Source of the DNA: Clostridia bacterium
GTDB lineage: Bacteria; Bacillota; Clostridia; Oscillospirales; CAG-272
DNA: 64,000 nucleotides
NCBI GenBank assembly: GCA_017508195.1
Contig: JAFVZL010000044.1
Coordinates: forward strand, 1 to 64,000
Direction: 5' to 3'
Both the position numbers and the translations under genes were made by a program. The notes below the pieces were generated by a model, which saw nothing but the letters and a program-made list of their open reading frames with translations, was not told where the DNA came from and made no database searches. This document shows, one piece after another, positions 16,947 to 25,433 of the stretch. How positions within the stretch are numbered: position 1 is the stretch's first letter; every line of letters begins with the position of its first letter.

Positions 16947-18684
16947 TTTTGAGCTCCTCTCCCGAAACAGGCTTTACGTAAGCTGTGTAGTTTGTTTTAT
17001 AAATGACGAAGCCGGGCTTCGACCCCTGAGGCTTCTTGATATTTTTCACCTGCGTGTAATCAACGGCTACGAGATCTCCCGTTGCCTTCGAGTAATACGC
17101 CGCAATTCCCGCAGCCTCGGTGTAGTCCTCGGCGCTTGGCTCCTCGCCGCCCGTCTGCATTATGACGTGCGAGCCCGGGATATCCTTGGTGTGAAACCAT
17201 ATATCGGTCTTTTCGGCTATTTTGAAGGTCAGCTGATCATTCTGAATATTATTCCGTCCGACGAGCAAGACGTAGCCGCCCGATGTAACGAAGCGCATGG
17301 GCCTTGCCTTTATGCTCTTTTCGGGGCGGTAGCTCTTCATTCTCGAGCCGTATCCGGCGCGGTAGAGCTCCTCGCGTATCTCAGCAAGATCCTCCTCACA
17401 CTCTGCGCGCGATATAAAAGCGTCAACAGTCTCGAGGTACTTAAGCTCCGCCTCCCATAATTCGATCTGCTCTGTGAGCACCTCTTTTGCCTTTTTGGCT
17501 TTATTATAGAGCTTGTACATTCTCTGCGCATTTGCGCTCGGTGAGAGCCTTGAATCGAGTGCTATCTCGACCTCGGGACAGCTCTCGTCGTAGTAATCGA
17601 CGGTTGTAAAGGATTCCATTCCGCGCTCGAGGCGGTAAAGGTTGGCGGTTATGAGATCTCCGTAGTGCTTGTACTGCTCCCCCTTTGCACTCTCGAGAAG
17701 CGATTCTCGCTGAATGGCAAGCTTGCGCTCGGTGCGCGCCCTTGCGTTGTTGACGAGAGTCACAATATCATGCGCTCTCTGATGGATGCGCTCTATCCTG
17801 TCGCGCTCGGCAAAGTAGCTGTCGCACATCTCGCGGAAGCTCGCGAAATGTCTTGCCGTCACCGAATCACCGAGGTAGGTGATATCCATATAGCAATAGT
17901 CAACGGGCTTGCCCGACTTATCCGTAACCATGGTTGGATAATAGCTCTCACTCCTTAACAGCTCACGCCATTCGAGCAGAGCTTTTACAAGCCTGTCCAC
18001 CGAAATTTCCGACACGGGTACGTCTATTCGTCCCGATGCACGATAAACGAGCTCGTGCGCAACTTGGGTAGATACACCGGAAAGAGTCGAGGTTATGAGC
18101 TTTTCTGCCGTGCGCTCGGGTGGGTATTTAGCTATAGCCTCGCGTATGGCATCCTCGGTAAGCTCCATCGGTACTATTCTGTCGGCATTCACGGGTATCT
18201 GATACTTAAGCCCGGGGAGTACCTGTCTTATCGTGCTGGCAGCAAAGTCGATTATCTTTAGCGCGGTAAGCACCTTGTCCTCGCTATCGGTTACGATAAG
18301 GTTGGCATACTTACCCATTATCTCACATATGATCTTTTTCGTTGTGGGATATCCCATCTCATCGTAAGCGGATACGGTAAAGACGGCTATTCTGTCGAAG
18401 CCGAGCTGCTCCGCGGATATTATCCTCGCTCCGTTAAAATATTTTCTTAGGAGCATACAGAACATCGGCGCCTTCAGAGGATTTTCCTTTTGTATGTCGG
18501 AGAGCTGAAGCCTCGGTGCATTCGGACCTACGTTAAAAACGAGTCTGCGCGTGGTTTTACCGGATCGTACGGTGAGGTCTATCTCGGCATTTGCAGGCTG
18601 TGCAACCTTATCTATTTTGGCATCGGGTAGCTCCGCGCGGAACTCGGCAAGAATTGCACGCATCATACAAGCGTCAAAGGCCAT
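16939..18684 (-). CDS. rqcH: Ribosome quality control factor RqcH (NFACT family)
   Basis: This 581-aa protein has the NFACT architecture: an N-terminal NFACT-N domain (residues 1-210), a charged coiled-coil middle (about 280-430), and a C-terminal NFACT-R domain with WFHTKDIPGSHVI. RqcH binds split 50S subunits with stalled peptidyl-tRNA and adds C-terminal alanine tails that target the peptide for degradation. It is often annotated as a fibronectin-binding protein. Its linkage to mnmM and cca forms a small RNA and translation-quality neighbourhood. Confidence 0.93.
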   Translation of the reverse strand: MAFDACMMRAILAEFRAELPDAKIDKVAQPANAEIDLTVRSGKTTRRLVFNVGPNAPRLQLSDIQKENPLKAPMFCMLLRKYFNGARIISAEQLGFDRIAVFTVSAYDEMGYPTTKKIICEIMGKYANLIVTDSEDKVLTALKIIDFAASTIRQVLPGLKYQIPVNADRIVPMELTEDAIREAIAKYPPERTAEKLITSTLSGVSTQVAHELVYRASGRIDVPVSEISVDRLVKALLEWRELLRSESYYPTMVTDKSGKPVDYCYMDITYLGDSVTARHFASFREMCDSYFAERDRIERIHQRAHDIVTLVNNARARTERKLAIQRESLLESAKGEQYKHYGDLITANLYRLERGMESFTTVDYYDESCPEVEIALDSRLSPSANAQRMYKLYNKAKKAKEVLTEQIELWEAELKYLETVDAFISRAECEEDLAEIREELYRAGYGSRMKSYRPEKSIKARPMRFVTSGGYVLLVGRNNIQNDQLTFKIAEKTDIWFHTKDIPGSHVIMQTGGEEPSAEDYTEAAGIAAYYSKATGDLVAVDYTQVKNIKKPQGSKPGFVIYKTNYTAYVKPVSGEELKNG

Positions 18685-18714
18685 ATTGTGCTCCTTTCAT
18701 TATTTACTTCGTTT

Positions 18715-18743
18715 ATTTTATCATATCTGCGCACGCCCGTCAA
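18715..18743 (-). promoter_or_regulatory. Promoter for rqcH-mnmM
   Basis: TTGACG (18738-18743), 17 bp, then TAAAAT (18715-18720) on the minus strand. Confidence 0.75.
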
Positions 18744-18795
18744 GAGGGTCGAACTTTATATTACGAGGCGCACTCAGCTACCGGCACAAGACCTT

Positions 18796-19518
18796 TCAGG
18801 CATTTTTGAAGAAGTCACGCCCAAAAAGACAAACCGAGGAGTCATGCGATGCTCCGAGAGTAAACCTGAACTCTGTCCCGCGGCAAATAACGGTTACCTC
18901 GCCGCGTCCTAAGCGATGGGCGAGAAGCGAAGCTAATGGCAGTACCGAATCCAGCGTAAGCGTCTTATCCGTAGATGCCATACGGAAAACTCCGTCGCAC
19001 TCGCGGTATGCGACAGCACGCGACGTATCAGGAAGTCCATCAATGACGCACATGCGCTTCAGATGCTCGCAAGAGATATCCACCTCGCTCGGAGCCTCGA
19101 CTATTCTTGCCCGTATTTTACCGCATTCCGTATATAGCTGGTGAGGCATCCCACCCGAGATATATACGGTTTTTGCAAAGAATTGTTTGCGTTTTACAGG
19201 ATACACTGCCTCAAATACACAATTACCGCTATATATCGGAACCTCGAATACTTCTCCGCAAGTAAAGAGAGTAAGCGAGCTTTGCGGTAATCCCTTGCCC
19301 GAAAGATAGTGAGATGCGACGAATGCCGACTCATAAGGAGCACAAAGCAGCGCACCCCCCTCAGATATCATCGTAGCCTCAAGATCGTGTATCTCGCTCG
19401 GGTATAGGTGTAAGGTTTTCGGAAAGTCGCATAGAGGTGCAAAAGAAATCGGGCGCTCTGTGTGAGTAACCACAGCGAGAGCGCCCGTGAGGGTATTGAT
19501 AACCCGATACATCAGCAT
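18796..19518 (-). CDS. Protein of unknown function, possibly DapF-like fold
   Basis: This 240-aa soluble protein is one I do not recognise. I place the start at 19518 (MLMYRVINTLTGALAVV), where AAGGCGGTG lies upstream. The sequence is beta-rich and falls into two similar-sized halves. Segments such as VYISGGMPHQLY and YSGNCVFEA recall the GNPH-type loops of diaminopimelate epimerase/PhzF-like folds. The catalytic cysteines of DapF are not obvious, so enzymatic epimerase activity is doubtful. It lies 87 bp downstream of cca on the same strand and may be co-transcribed with it. Confidence 0.6.
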   Translation of the reverse strand: MLMYRVINTLTGALAVVTHTERPISFAPLCDFPKTLHLYPSEIHDLEATMISEGGALLCAPYESAFVASHYLSGKGLPQSSLTLFTCGEVFEVPIYSGNCVFEAVYPVKRKQFFAKTVYISGGMPHQLYTECGKIRARIVEAPSEVDISCEHLKRMCVIDGLPDTSRAVAYRECDGVFRMASTDKTLTLDSVLPLASLLAHRLGRGEVTVICRGTEFRFTLGASHDSSVCLFGRDFFKNA

Positions 19519-19605
19519 CACCGCCTTTTCAGCCGTATAAAATGAGTTGCGTGGTCTCCGCGGCCACACACGACACCGAAAAGCGTCTCTCGCTGATATA
19601 ATATT

Positions 19606-20796
19606 CTAATGGAAGTCTTTTTGACACAGCCCGAGAAGGGCATCCCGTTCATTCACACACTCACCGCTCATTACCGCATCGAGCAAGGAGAGAAGCGCCT
19701 TACCTATCTCCGGTCCTCTGAGACCGAGGGCGGCTATATCGTTTCCGCCGACCTTAAGCTCTGAAAGTGTATACGGTATCCCGGAAGCTATTGCATCCTC
19801 GATTATTTCAAGGTCGAGCTTCGTTTTTTCTCCGACAAGAACACCGAGTGCAGCCACTCCGAGCGCAACCTCGGGTCCGACACTGGACAAAAGCTTCAGA
19901 GCGCCGTACCGTGTACCCGTATCCGCGTTCTTATAGTGAGAGAGCACACTTTCACCGTAAACGCGGTGTGCCGAATCGGTCTTAAGCCTCTGCATTGCGC
20001 TCGAAAATCTCTCGCGTGCATCCTTAGCATTTAATAGGAAAAGAGAAAGCAATCTCGTTTTATAGTCCATAGAGATGAAAAGCTCCCTGTCGGGCAGCTT
20101 AAGCCCATCAAGCTCGGGTAAGACCGTAAGAATGATCTCGGGGTAAGAGGATAATACTTCGTGCGCTCCGTCTGCCGAGAGAAGCTTCTTAAGTTCAACG
20201 TAAATTCTTTCGTCACTGACGTTAAGAAGAAGCGAGCGCAGCTTCGTTGCAGCCAGAGCGGTGTGCTCCTCAATAGAAAATCCGAGCTGTGAAGAAAATC
20301 TCACCGCACGCATGATTCTGAGTGCATCCTCGCGGAATCTTCTCTCAGGCTCGCCTACTGCGCGAATGACCTTAGCCCTTATATCGTCAACGCCGCCGAA
20401 AATATCGGTATAGCCGTCACGCTCGTTATAGCAGATGGCGTTTACGGTAAAATCGCGTCTTGCAAGATCCTCGCTTAGCGATCGGGTAAAGCTAACGGCA
20501 TCGGGGTGTCTTGAGTCATGATAATCTCCGTCAACACGCCAGGTGGTTATCTCGTAGCCTACACCGTCAAGCACAAGAGTCACGGTCCCGTGCTTGATAC
20601 CCGTGTCAACTATTTTGCAATCTGCAAATACAGATTTCACCTCATCGGGAGTAGCTTCCGTCGTAATATCAAAATCAAAAGAGGGTCTGCCGATAAGAGC
20701 ATCTCTCACCGCTCCGCCAACCACATCTGCCCGGTATCCCTGCTCATACAAGCGATCGAGTATAAGCTTCACACCTTCGGTAAGCCTTATATCCAT
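19606..20796 (-). CDS. cca: CCA tRNA nucleotidyltransferase
   Basis: This 396-aa enzyme adds or repairs the 3' CCA of tRNAs. The class II polymerase-beta motifs are visible: GGAVRDALIGR near residue 27-37 and the metal-binding DFDIT near 41-45. The helical tRNA-binding domains follow, with RRFREDALRIMRAVRF typical of bacterial CCA enzymes. The start at 20796 is set by TAGGAGGGCATATA. An ATG at 20862 would lack a binding site. The tRNAs nearby already encode CCA, so a repair role is likely. Confidence 0.94.
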   Translation of the reverse strand: MDIRLTEGVKLILDRLYEQGYRADVVGGAVRDALIGRPSFDFDITTEATPDEVKSVFADCKIVDTGIKHGTVTLVLDGVGYEITTWRVDGDYHDSRHPDAVSFTRSLSEDLARRDFTVNAICYNERDGYTDIFGGVDDIRAKVIRAVGEPERRFREDALRIMRAVRFSSQLGFSIEEHTALAATKLRSLLLNVSDERIYVELKKLLSADGAHEVLSSYPEIILTVLPELDGLKLPDRELFISMDYKTRLLSLFLLNAKDARERFSSAMQRLKTDSAHRVYGESVLSHYKNADTGTRYGALKLLSSVGPEVALGVAALGVLVGEKTKLDLEIIEDAIASGIPYTLSELKVGGNDIAALGLRGPEIGKALLSLLDAVMSGECVNERDALLGLCQKDFH

Positions 20797-20906
20797 TATA
20801 TGCCCTCCTATTTCAATTCCCGTTATCATCAGCTCTATCCGTTTTAAAACCGGCAAGTACAAGCCAAATAACGCATATTTGTAAATAATTATTTCCGATA
20901 AGTGTC

Positions 20907-21746
20907 TTAAATTTTAAATCTTCTGGCATATCCGCATCTGCGGCAAAGCTCCTCTGTTGCGCGCTTTTTCGAGAAGCCCATGCACATTTCCGAGGCTCTT
21001 TCCGACGTCAGGATACTGTCGATATCCTCTTCAAAAATATTGCCGAGAGGTATATTTCCCTCTCTGTCAAGGCAACACGGTACAACCGTTCCGTCAGAAA
21101 GGATAGCGAAATGATCGCCGAGCCCGTGGCAGAACACCCTCTCACCGTAGTCCGGTGCCGACATATCGGGCCAATCGAAGCGTTCCCCTTCCTCGAGGTG
21201 CAGCTTATGGCGTATCCTGGCGCCGCGCGGTCCGTATATCCAATCTCCAGCGAATTTTTCATGTAAGATGGCAACCGTGTCAATATTTCTGCCCTCGTCA
21301 ACGCCCTTATTCCATAGTCTGAGGGTAGTAAGCACGCCACTGTCCGATGCCTTATCGGCAAACGCCGAGCACCCGTCGATATACGAGAGATAATCCTCAA
21401 GACTGCCGTCCTCGAAGCTATGCACCGAGATGTTGACCTTGTAGACCCCGTGTAAAATTAAAGCCTCGCCAACCTCGGATAAAAGAGTGCCGTTCGTCGT
21501 TATTGCAACCTTCATACCTCTGTTTTTCGCAATATCAATAAGTTGCGGTAGGTCCGGGTGGAGTAGCGGCTCTCCCATTACGTGTAGGTATACGTAGTCT
21601 GTAAGATGCTTTATCTTTTCTATTATTTCCTTGAATTCTTCCCTCTCAACAAACCTTAGAGCCCTTTTCGTGCCGGGGCAGAACGAGCAACTCTTATTGC
21701 ATACGTTGGTTATTTCTATGTAAACTCTACCGTATTTCTTCTTCAT
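20907..21746 (-). CDS. Radical SAM protein with SPASM-like C-terminus
   Basis: This 279-aa protein begins with CNKSCSFC at about residues 15-22, the CX3CX2C motif that binds the SAM-cleaving [4Fe-4S] cluster. The C-terminus has further cysteines (PCC and CRRC), as in SPASM or twitch domains that hold auxiliary clusters. Such enzymes often modify peptides or act in cofactor pathways, but no precursor peptide or partner is adjacent. I start it at 21746 after GAGGGTGGGCTG. The longer open frame runs through two tRNA genes. It lies right behind the tRNA terminator and probably depends on read-through or a weak promoter. Confidence 0.85.
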   Translation of the reverse strand: MKKKYGRVYIEITNVCNKSCSFCPGTKRALRFVEREEFKEIIEKIKHLTDYVYLHVMGEPLLHPDLPQLIDIAKNRGMKVAITTNGTLLSEVGEALILHGVYKVNISVHSFEDGSLEDYLSYIDGCSAFADKASDSGVLTTLRLWNKGVDEGRNIDTVAILHEKFAGDWIYGPRGARIRHKLHLEEGERFDWPDMSAPDYGERVFCHGLGDHFAILSDGTVVPCCLDREGNIPLGNIFEEDIDSILTSERASEMCMGFSKKRATEELCRRCGYARRFKI

Positions 21747-21776
21747 CAGCCCACCCTCGGTGTATTTCGTATATAA

Positions 21777-21804
21777 AACAAAAACCTGACCGCGAGGGTC
21801 AGGT
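21777..21804 (-). terminator. Terminator after tRNA-Thr/tRNA-Tyr
   Basis: ACCTGACC/GGTCAGGT stem (21784-21804) followed on the minus strand by TTTTGTTTT. Confidence 0.85.
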
Positions 21805-21812
21805 CTTATGTA

Positions 21813-21897
21813 TGGTGGGGGAAGCTGGATTCGGACCAGCGAAGTCAGTGACAACAGATTTACAGTCTGCCCCCTTTGGCCGCTCGGGAATTCCCCC
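21813..21897 (-). tRNA. tRNA-Tyr (GTA)
   Basis: On the minus strand the acceptor GGGGGAA pairs with TTCCCCC. The anticodon GTA lies at 21861-21863, a long variable arm is present as expected for tRNA-Tyr, the T-arm has GGTCCGAATCC, and CCA is encoded (21813-21815). Confidence 0.96.
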
Positions 21898-21904
21898 ATA
21901 CTTA

Positions 21905-21979
21905 TGGAGCTGGTGATCGGAGTCGAACCAACAACCTGCTGATTACAAATCAGCTGCTCTGCCATTGAGCCACACCAGC
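21905..21979 (-). tRNA. tRNA-Thr (TGT)
   Basis: On the minus strand the acceptor GCTGGTG pairs with CACCAGC. The anticodon TGT lies at 21945-21947, the T-loop is TTCGACT, and CCA is encoded at 21905-21907. It precedes tRNA-Tyr in one transcript. Confidence 0.96.
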
Positions 21980-21995
21980 GCACCGAACATGTAGT

Positions 21996-22024
21996 ATTAT
22001 AGCAGAAGTTTTTCCCTTTGTCAA
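21996..22024 (-). promoter_or_regulatory. Promoter for the tRNA-Thr/tRNA-Tyr operon
   Basis: TTGACA (22019-22024), 17 bp, then TATAAT (21996-22001) on the minus strand. Confidence 0.9.
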
Positions 22025-22172
22025 TACCCTTTCAAAAATATTTTTCCGCTCTGCTTCGACTTATGTTTACCCTGCAGACAGCTCTCCCGATTTGCCGTAT
22101 TTCCAAGTGAGAAAAATGAACAGAGGTACGTCAATATCGTCCATATATTTTTAAAAATCTTTGTACAAATTA

Positions 22173-22201
22173 TTTACAAACGCGCGAAAATAGTATATAA
22201 T
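22173..22201 (+). promoter_or_regulatory. Promoter for the Sel1/FtsK cassette
   Basis: TTTACA (22173-22178), 17 bp, then TATAAT (22196-22201). The leader to 22274 includes a GGTGC/GCACC stem. Confidence 0.85.
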
Positions 22202-22273
22202 AGTGTTGTTTAATGGGTGCCTGCGCCTTAAAGCTGTGCACCGAAGCATTTTTTACAGAGGAGTGACGTCTAA

Positions 22274-24799
22274 ATGATTGATATTCCACTTGATACCTTG
22301 ATTGAAGAATGGCTTACTAATTTTAAAAAGAGATTACATAGCTTTGATTTCGATTCTTTCAGTAAGATTTACGAGAGCTATAGCTATAACGGTGACTGCG
22401 TGGAAGCAGCACACGAATACGACCGTAAGCTTATTGACATGCACAAAAGAGCATCAAAAAGTCCGAGAAAGTGCATATACGAGCTCATTCGTTTCCTTAA
22501 AGAGGACATTCCCGACTCTGACGTTATCGCTCACTCGGGGGTGGAGCATCTACACAAGGATCTCATATCCTTGATGGAAAATGAATGTAAGGAGATAGCG
22601 AAGGAATACGACGATAAATACCTTAAGATCATCGCTATGGAGCGCAGTTCAAGCACCAACGAAGAAGCTCTTGCTCTTATTAAAGCGCTTTCCGCTGAAC
22701 CGAACGAGATACTCCGATACATCAGGATCGCAACCGAAGCTGCACTCAAAGCTCTCAGGACGAACGTAGGCTTCGAGGACAAGGCTATTGCGGTCGAGGG
22801 TGTTATCTCAAGCCTCGAAAAGTCTCAGAAAAAGGGTGCGAATCCCGCTCTCTGGTGCGATAAGGTCGACGAGATTGGGAAGAACTACTCCGCCGACGTT
22901 ATCAAGGCTGCAAGAAACTATAATACATATCTTTCACTCGTTGACGATGCGATATTCTCACGCAAGGTCATCCGCTGCTCCGAGTATATAAAGGAGCTCG
23001 GAGACGGTTGGTATTTTGAGCGCGTGTACGCGCTGAACGCGGGCATAGCCGATTACAAAACAGACCTTGAAACGGTAGTTCCCGACTTCTCCGGGAAGTG
23101 GGACGCAAGGCTCGAGGATGCGAAGAAGGCATCTATCATTCAAGCCGAGAAGTGGGTGAGTGAAGCCGCTTCCGAGCGCGACAACAAAAAGAAATTCACT
23201 CTTATCGAAAAGGCGGTAAAGTACGGCAATATCAAGGCTATGGGTGAGCTCGGATATTATTTCACCTTCGGCATAGGCACCGACAGAAATTCTGAAAAGG
23301 CGGTGCATTGGATACAAAAGGCTCTCGACTCGGGACTTGAGGACGGTTACTTCTGCTACTCTCTCGGATGGAAATACGAGCACGGTGACGGTGTGGCAAA
23401 GAACGCGACGAAGGCGTTCGAGCTCTATAAAAGAGGTGTCGGCTACTCCTACCGAGGCAACGATTGCTACCGTTCTCTCGCATACTGCTATCTCAACGGT
23501 GTCGGTACCCAGAAGGACCCGAAGGGGGCATTCGACTACTTCACCAAGGTCGTCACTATCCTTGCGTCTCAGGAGAACTCTCAGGAATATTATTGGCTAG
23601 GTTACCTCAAGGAGACCTCGAAGGAGGTCGGAATCGATGAGCGTGCGGCACTCGAATATTATAAGAAATCCGAGAAGCTCGGCTACGCAAAGGGTAAAGA
23701 GGCTGCGGCAAGGCTCGGTAAGCTTCTTTCCGAGCTCGATAACCTGCTATCTCTCATCGCCGCTGCCGAGAAGTCCTCTCAATCGCTCGACTTTGAAAAG
23801 GCATACAAATGGGACGGTGAGTTTGCTAACGCGGCGCGCCGCGATACCTTCAAGTCGAGAATAGGCGAGTTCGATAAGAAATGGAAAACGGTAATGACCC
23901 ATGCAAGAAAGCTCGCCGACGTCAAGGCGGAGGAGTGGTTCAGGCAGGCATACGCCATGAAGAACAGCCCTGAGCAGTACACTCTTATGCACAAGGCGGC
24001 TATCTACTTCAACAAGAAGGCGATGGGTGAGACTGCATATTATTACTTCTACGGTCTCGGTGTTGAGAAAAACCGCGCAAAGAGCTTCTTCTGGCTTAAC
24101 CGCGCACTGAATGAGTTCGGGCTCGAGGACGGATATTTCTATTGCCTTCTCGGTTGGATGCACGAGCACGGTGACTCTACTCCCAAAAACGAGAAGCTCG
24201 CCTTCTCTCTCTACGAGAAGGGTGTAAAATTCCCATACCGAGGATTCGACTGTCTGAAGCCCATAGGATACTGCTACCTCAACGGAAAAGGTACGGCTAA
24301 GGACGATAACAAGGCGTTTGAGGTATTCTCAAGGTACTGTGATCAGACGGGCGACAAGAAATACTGTGCCGACGAATATTACTGGCTCGGCAATCTTATG
24401 GAGACCAGTGCACAGCTCGGTAAGAAGAACGAGAGAGAGGCTCTCAAATACTACGAGCTCGCAGAAAAGGCAGGCTCAGGTGCAGGCAAGACCAACGCGA
24501 CAAGACTCAGAAACAAGTTTGCAAAGATCGCACTCGATAAATCCATCGATGCCTGCTTCGCCCTCGCGCAAAAGGGTGACCCCCAGGCTATGTTCGAGCT
24601 CGGCGAATATTACTACACGGGTAAGGGTGTAACGAGAAGCTACACCGACGCATACGCCTGGTTTGAGAAGGCGGCGAAAAAGGGCAACGTCCGTGCTATC
24701 GAGCGTCTCGGTGACTGTTACATGAACGGTCACGGTGTAAAACAGAACTACGCAAAGGCTGAAAAATACTACAATCAGGCAGCAAAGCTGTCAAGATAA
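22274..24799 (+). CDS. Sel1-like repeat protein heading the FtsK/WXG-like cassette
   Basis: This 841-aa soluble protein has a helical N-terminal region of about 280 residues without recognised motifs. Two long homologous Sel1-like repeat blocks follow (about 310-490 and 575-755) and then two canonical repeats near the C-terminus (AMFELGEYYYTGKGV and AIERLGDCYMNGHGV). Both blocks carry GLEDGYF, YCYLNG and EYYWLG, which shows an internal duplication. Sel1 repeats form alpha-solenoids that bind other proteins, so this is probably a scaffold or adaptor. GAGGAG lies 10 bp before the ATG. It is the first gene of the cassette and ends 12 bp before the small membrane protein gene. Confidence 0.88.
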   Translation: MIDIPLDTLIEEWLTNFKKRLHSFDFDSFSKIYESYSYNGDCVEAAHEYDRKLIDMHKRASKSPRKCIYELIRFLKEDIPDSDVIAHSGVEHLHKDLISLMENECKEIAKEYDDKYLKIIAMERSSSTNEEALALIKALSAEPNEILRYIRIATEAALKALRTNVGFEDKAIAVEGVISSLEKSQKKGANPALWCDKVDEIGKNYSADVIKAARNYNTYLSLVDDAIFSRKVIRCSEYIKELGDGWYFERVYALNAGIADYKTDLETVVPDFSGKWDARLEDAKKASIIQAEKWVSEAASERDNKKKFTLIEKAVKYGNIKAMGELGYYFTFGIGTDRNSEKAVHWIQKALDSGLEDGYFCYSLGWKYEHGDGVAKNATKAFELYKRGVGYSYRGNDCYRSLAYCYLNGVGTQKDPKGAFDYFTKVVTILASQENSQEYYWLGYLKETSKEVGIDERAALEYYKKSEKLGYAKGKEAAARLGKLLSELDNLLSLIAAAEKSSQSLDFEKAYKWDGEFANAARRDTFKSRIGEFDKKWKTVMTHARKLADVKAEEWFRQAYAMKNSPEQYTLMHKAAIYFNKKAMGETAYYYFYGLGVEKNRAKSFFWLNRALNEFGLEDGYFYCLLGWMHEHGDSTPKNEKLAFSLYEKGVKFPYRGFDCLKPIGYCYLNGKGTAKDDNKAFEVFSRYCDQTGDKKYCADEYYWLGNLMETSAQLGKKNEREALKYYELAEKAGSGAGKTNATRLRNKFAKIALDKSIDACFALAQKGDPQAMFELGEYYYTGKGVTRSYTDAYAWFEKAAKKGNVRAIERLGDCYMNGHGVKQNYAKAEKYYNQAAKLSR

Positions 24800-24811
24800 A
24801 GGAGAGGCAAT

Positions 24812-25216
24812 ATGAACGCAGCAGAAAAAGCAAGACTCGCCCGTGAGGCGCAGGAAAAGGAAAAGGCAGTATTTAAGGCTAACCTTTTCGGTAATATAAT
24901 GAAGATCGTCCTTATAATAATTCTGGCAATATCCGTCGTGGCTATCGGTGCCATCGTCATTCTTGCCGAGATGCAAATGTATGATACGGTATCGATGCTT
25001 CACGGTCCGTTTATCGGAGTGTTCGTTCTGGCGCTTATCGGTACCGTCGTCGGATTCTGGGCAATGTTCAACAACACTCAGAAGAACGAAAAGGGCGAGG
25101 GAAAATTTGATATCTTCGTATACGGCTGTATGGGCGTCGCATTTATAATGCTCATTATGGTCATGGGCTGGGCAGGCCTCGATGGAAGCTACGAGGGCTT
25201 CGAGCTCTTCAAGTAG
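24812..25216 (+). CDS. Small three-helix membrane protein of the cassette
   Basis: This 134-aa protein has a charged helical N-terminus (MNAAEKARLAREAQEKEKAV) and three membrane segments at about 29-55, 65-88 and 100-122. No family is recognised. AAGGAGAGGCAAT gives a strong ribosome binding site. It is the only obvious integral membrane component between the Sel1-repeat and FtsK-like genes. It may therefore anchor the otherwise soluble ATPase, which is an inference. A decayed copy of its N-terminus follows at 25236. Confidence 0.75.
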   Translation: MNAAEKARLAREAQEKEKAVFKANLFGNIMKIVLIIILAISVVAIGAIVILAEMQMYDTVSMLHGPFIGVFVLALIGTVVGFWAMFNNTQKNEKGEGKFDIFVYGCMGVAFIMLIMVMGWAGLDGSYEGFELFK

Positions 25217-25235
25217 TTCTGGGGAGACCTCTATC

Positions 25236-25364
25236 GTCAATTCAGCAGAAAAAGCAAGACTTGACCGTGAGGCAAAAGAGGAAGAAGTAAGACTAAAAAG
25301 AGAAGAAAACGCAAAAGGCGCAGTGAGAGCATCGAGAATCTCAAAGAGAATATTGACAAGGTAA
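25236..25364 (+). pseudogene. Truncated paralogue of the small membrane protein gene
   Basis: The 43 codons after GTC (25236) read VNSAEKARLDREAKEEEVRL and on to a TAA at 25362-25364. They closely match the start of the protein at 24812, which reads MNAAEKARLAREAQEKEK. Here the ATG is GTC, the membrane segments are missing, and the upstream GGGGAG is poorly placed. This looks like a partial duplication that has decayed. A rare start codon such as ATC cannot be excluded. Confidence 0.6.
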
Positions 25365-25433
25365 TGCCAACAACTCTTGACATTCCGGTGCTATGCTATA
25401 CTAATTCAAAATCTTATTTCAAGGTGAATTAAA

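Noticed and set aside
21747-21983. N-terminal extension of the radical SAM protein
   Set aside because: The extended frame runs through both tRNA genes and the terminator.
25353-25402. Clear separate promoter for the FtsK-like gene
   Set aside because: TTGACA at 25377 and TATACT at 25397 are only 14 bp apart. An extended -10 (TGCTATACT) is possible, but I did not call it.
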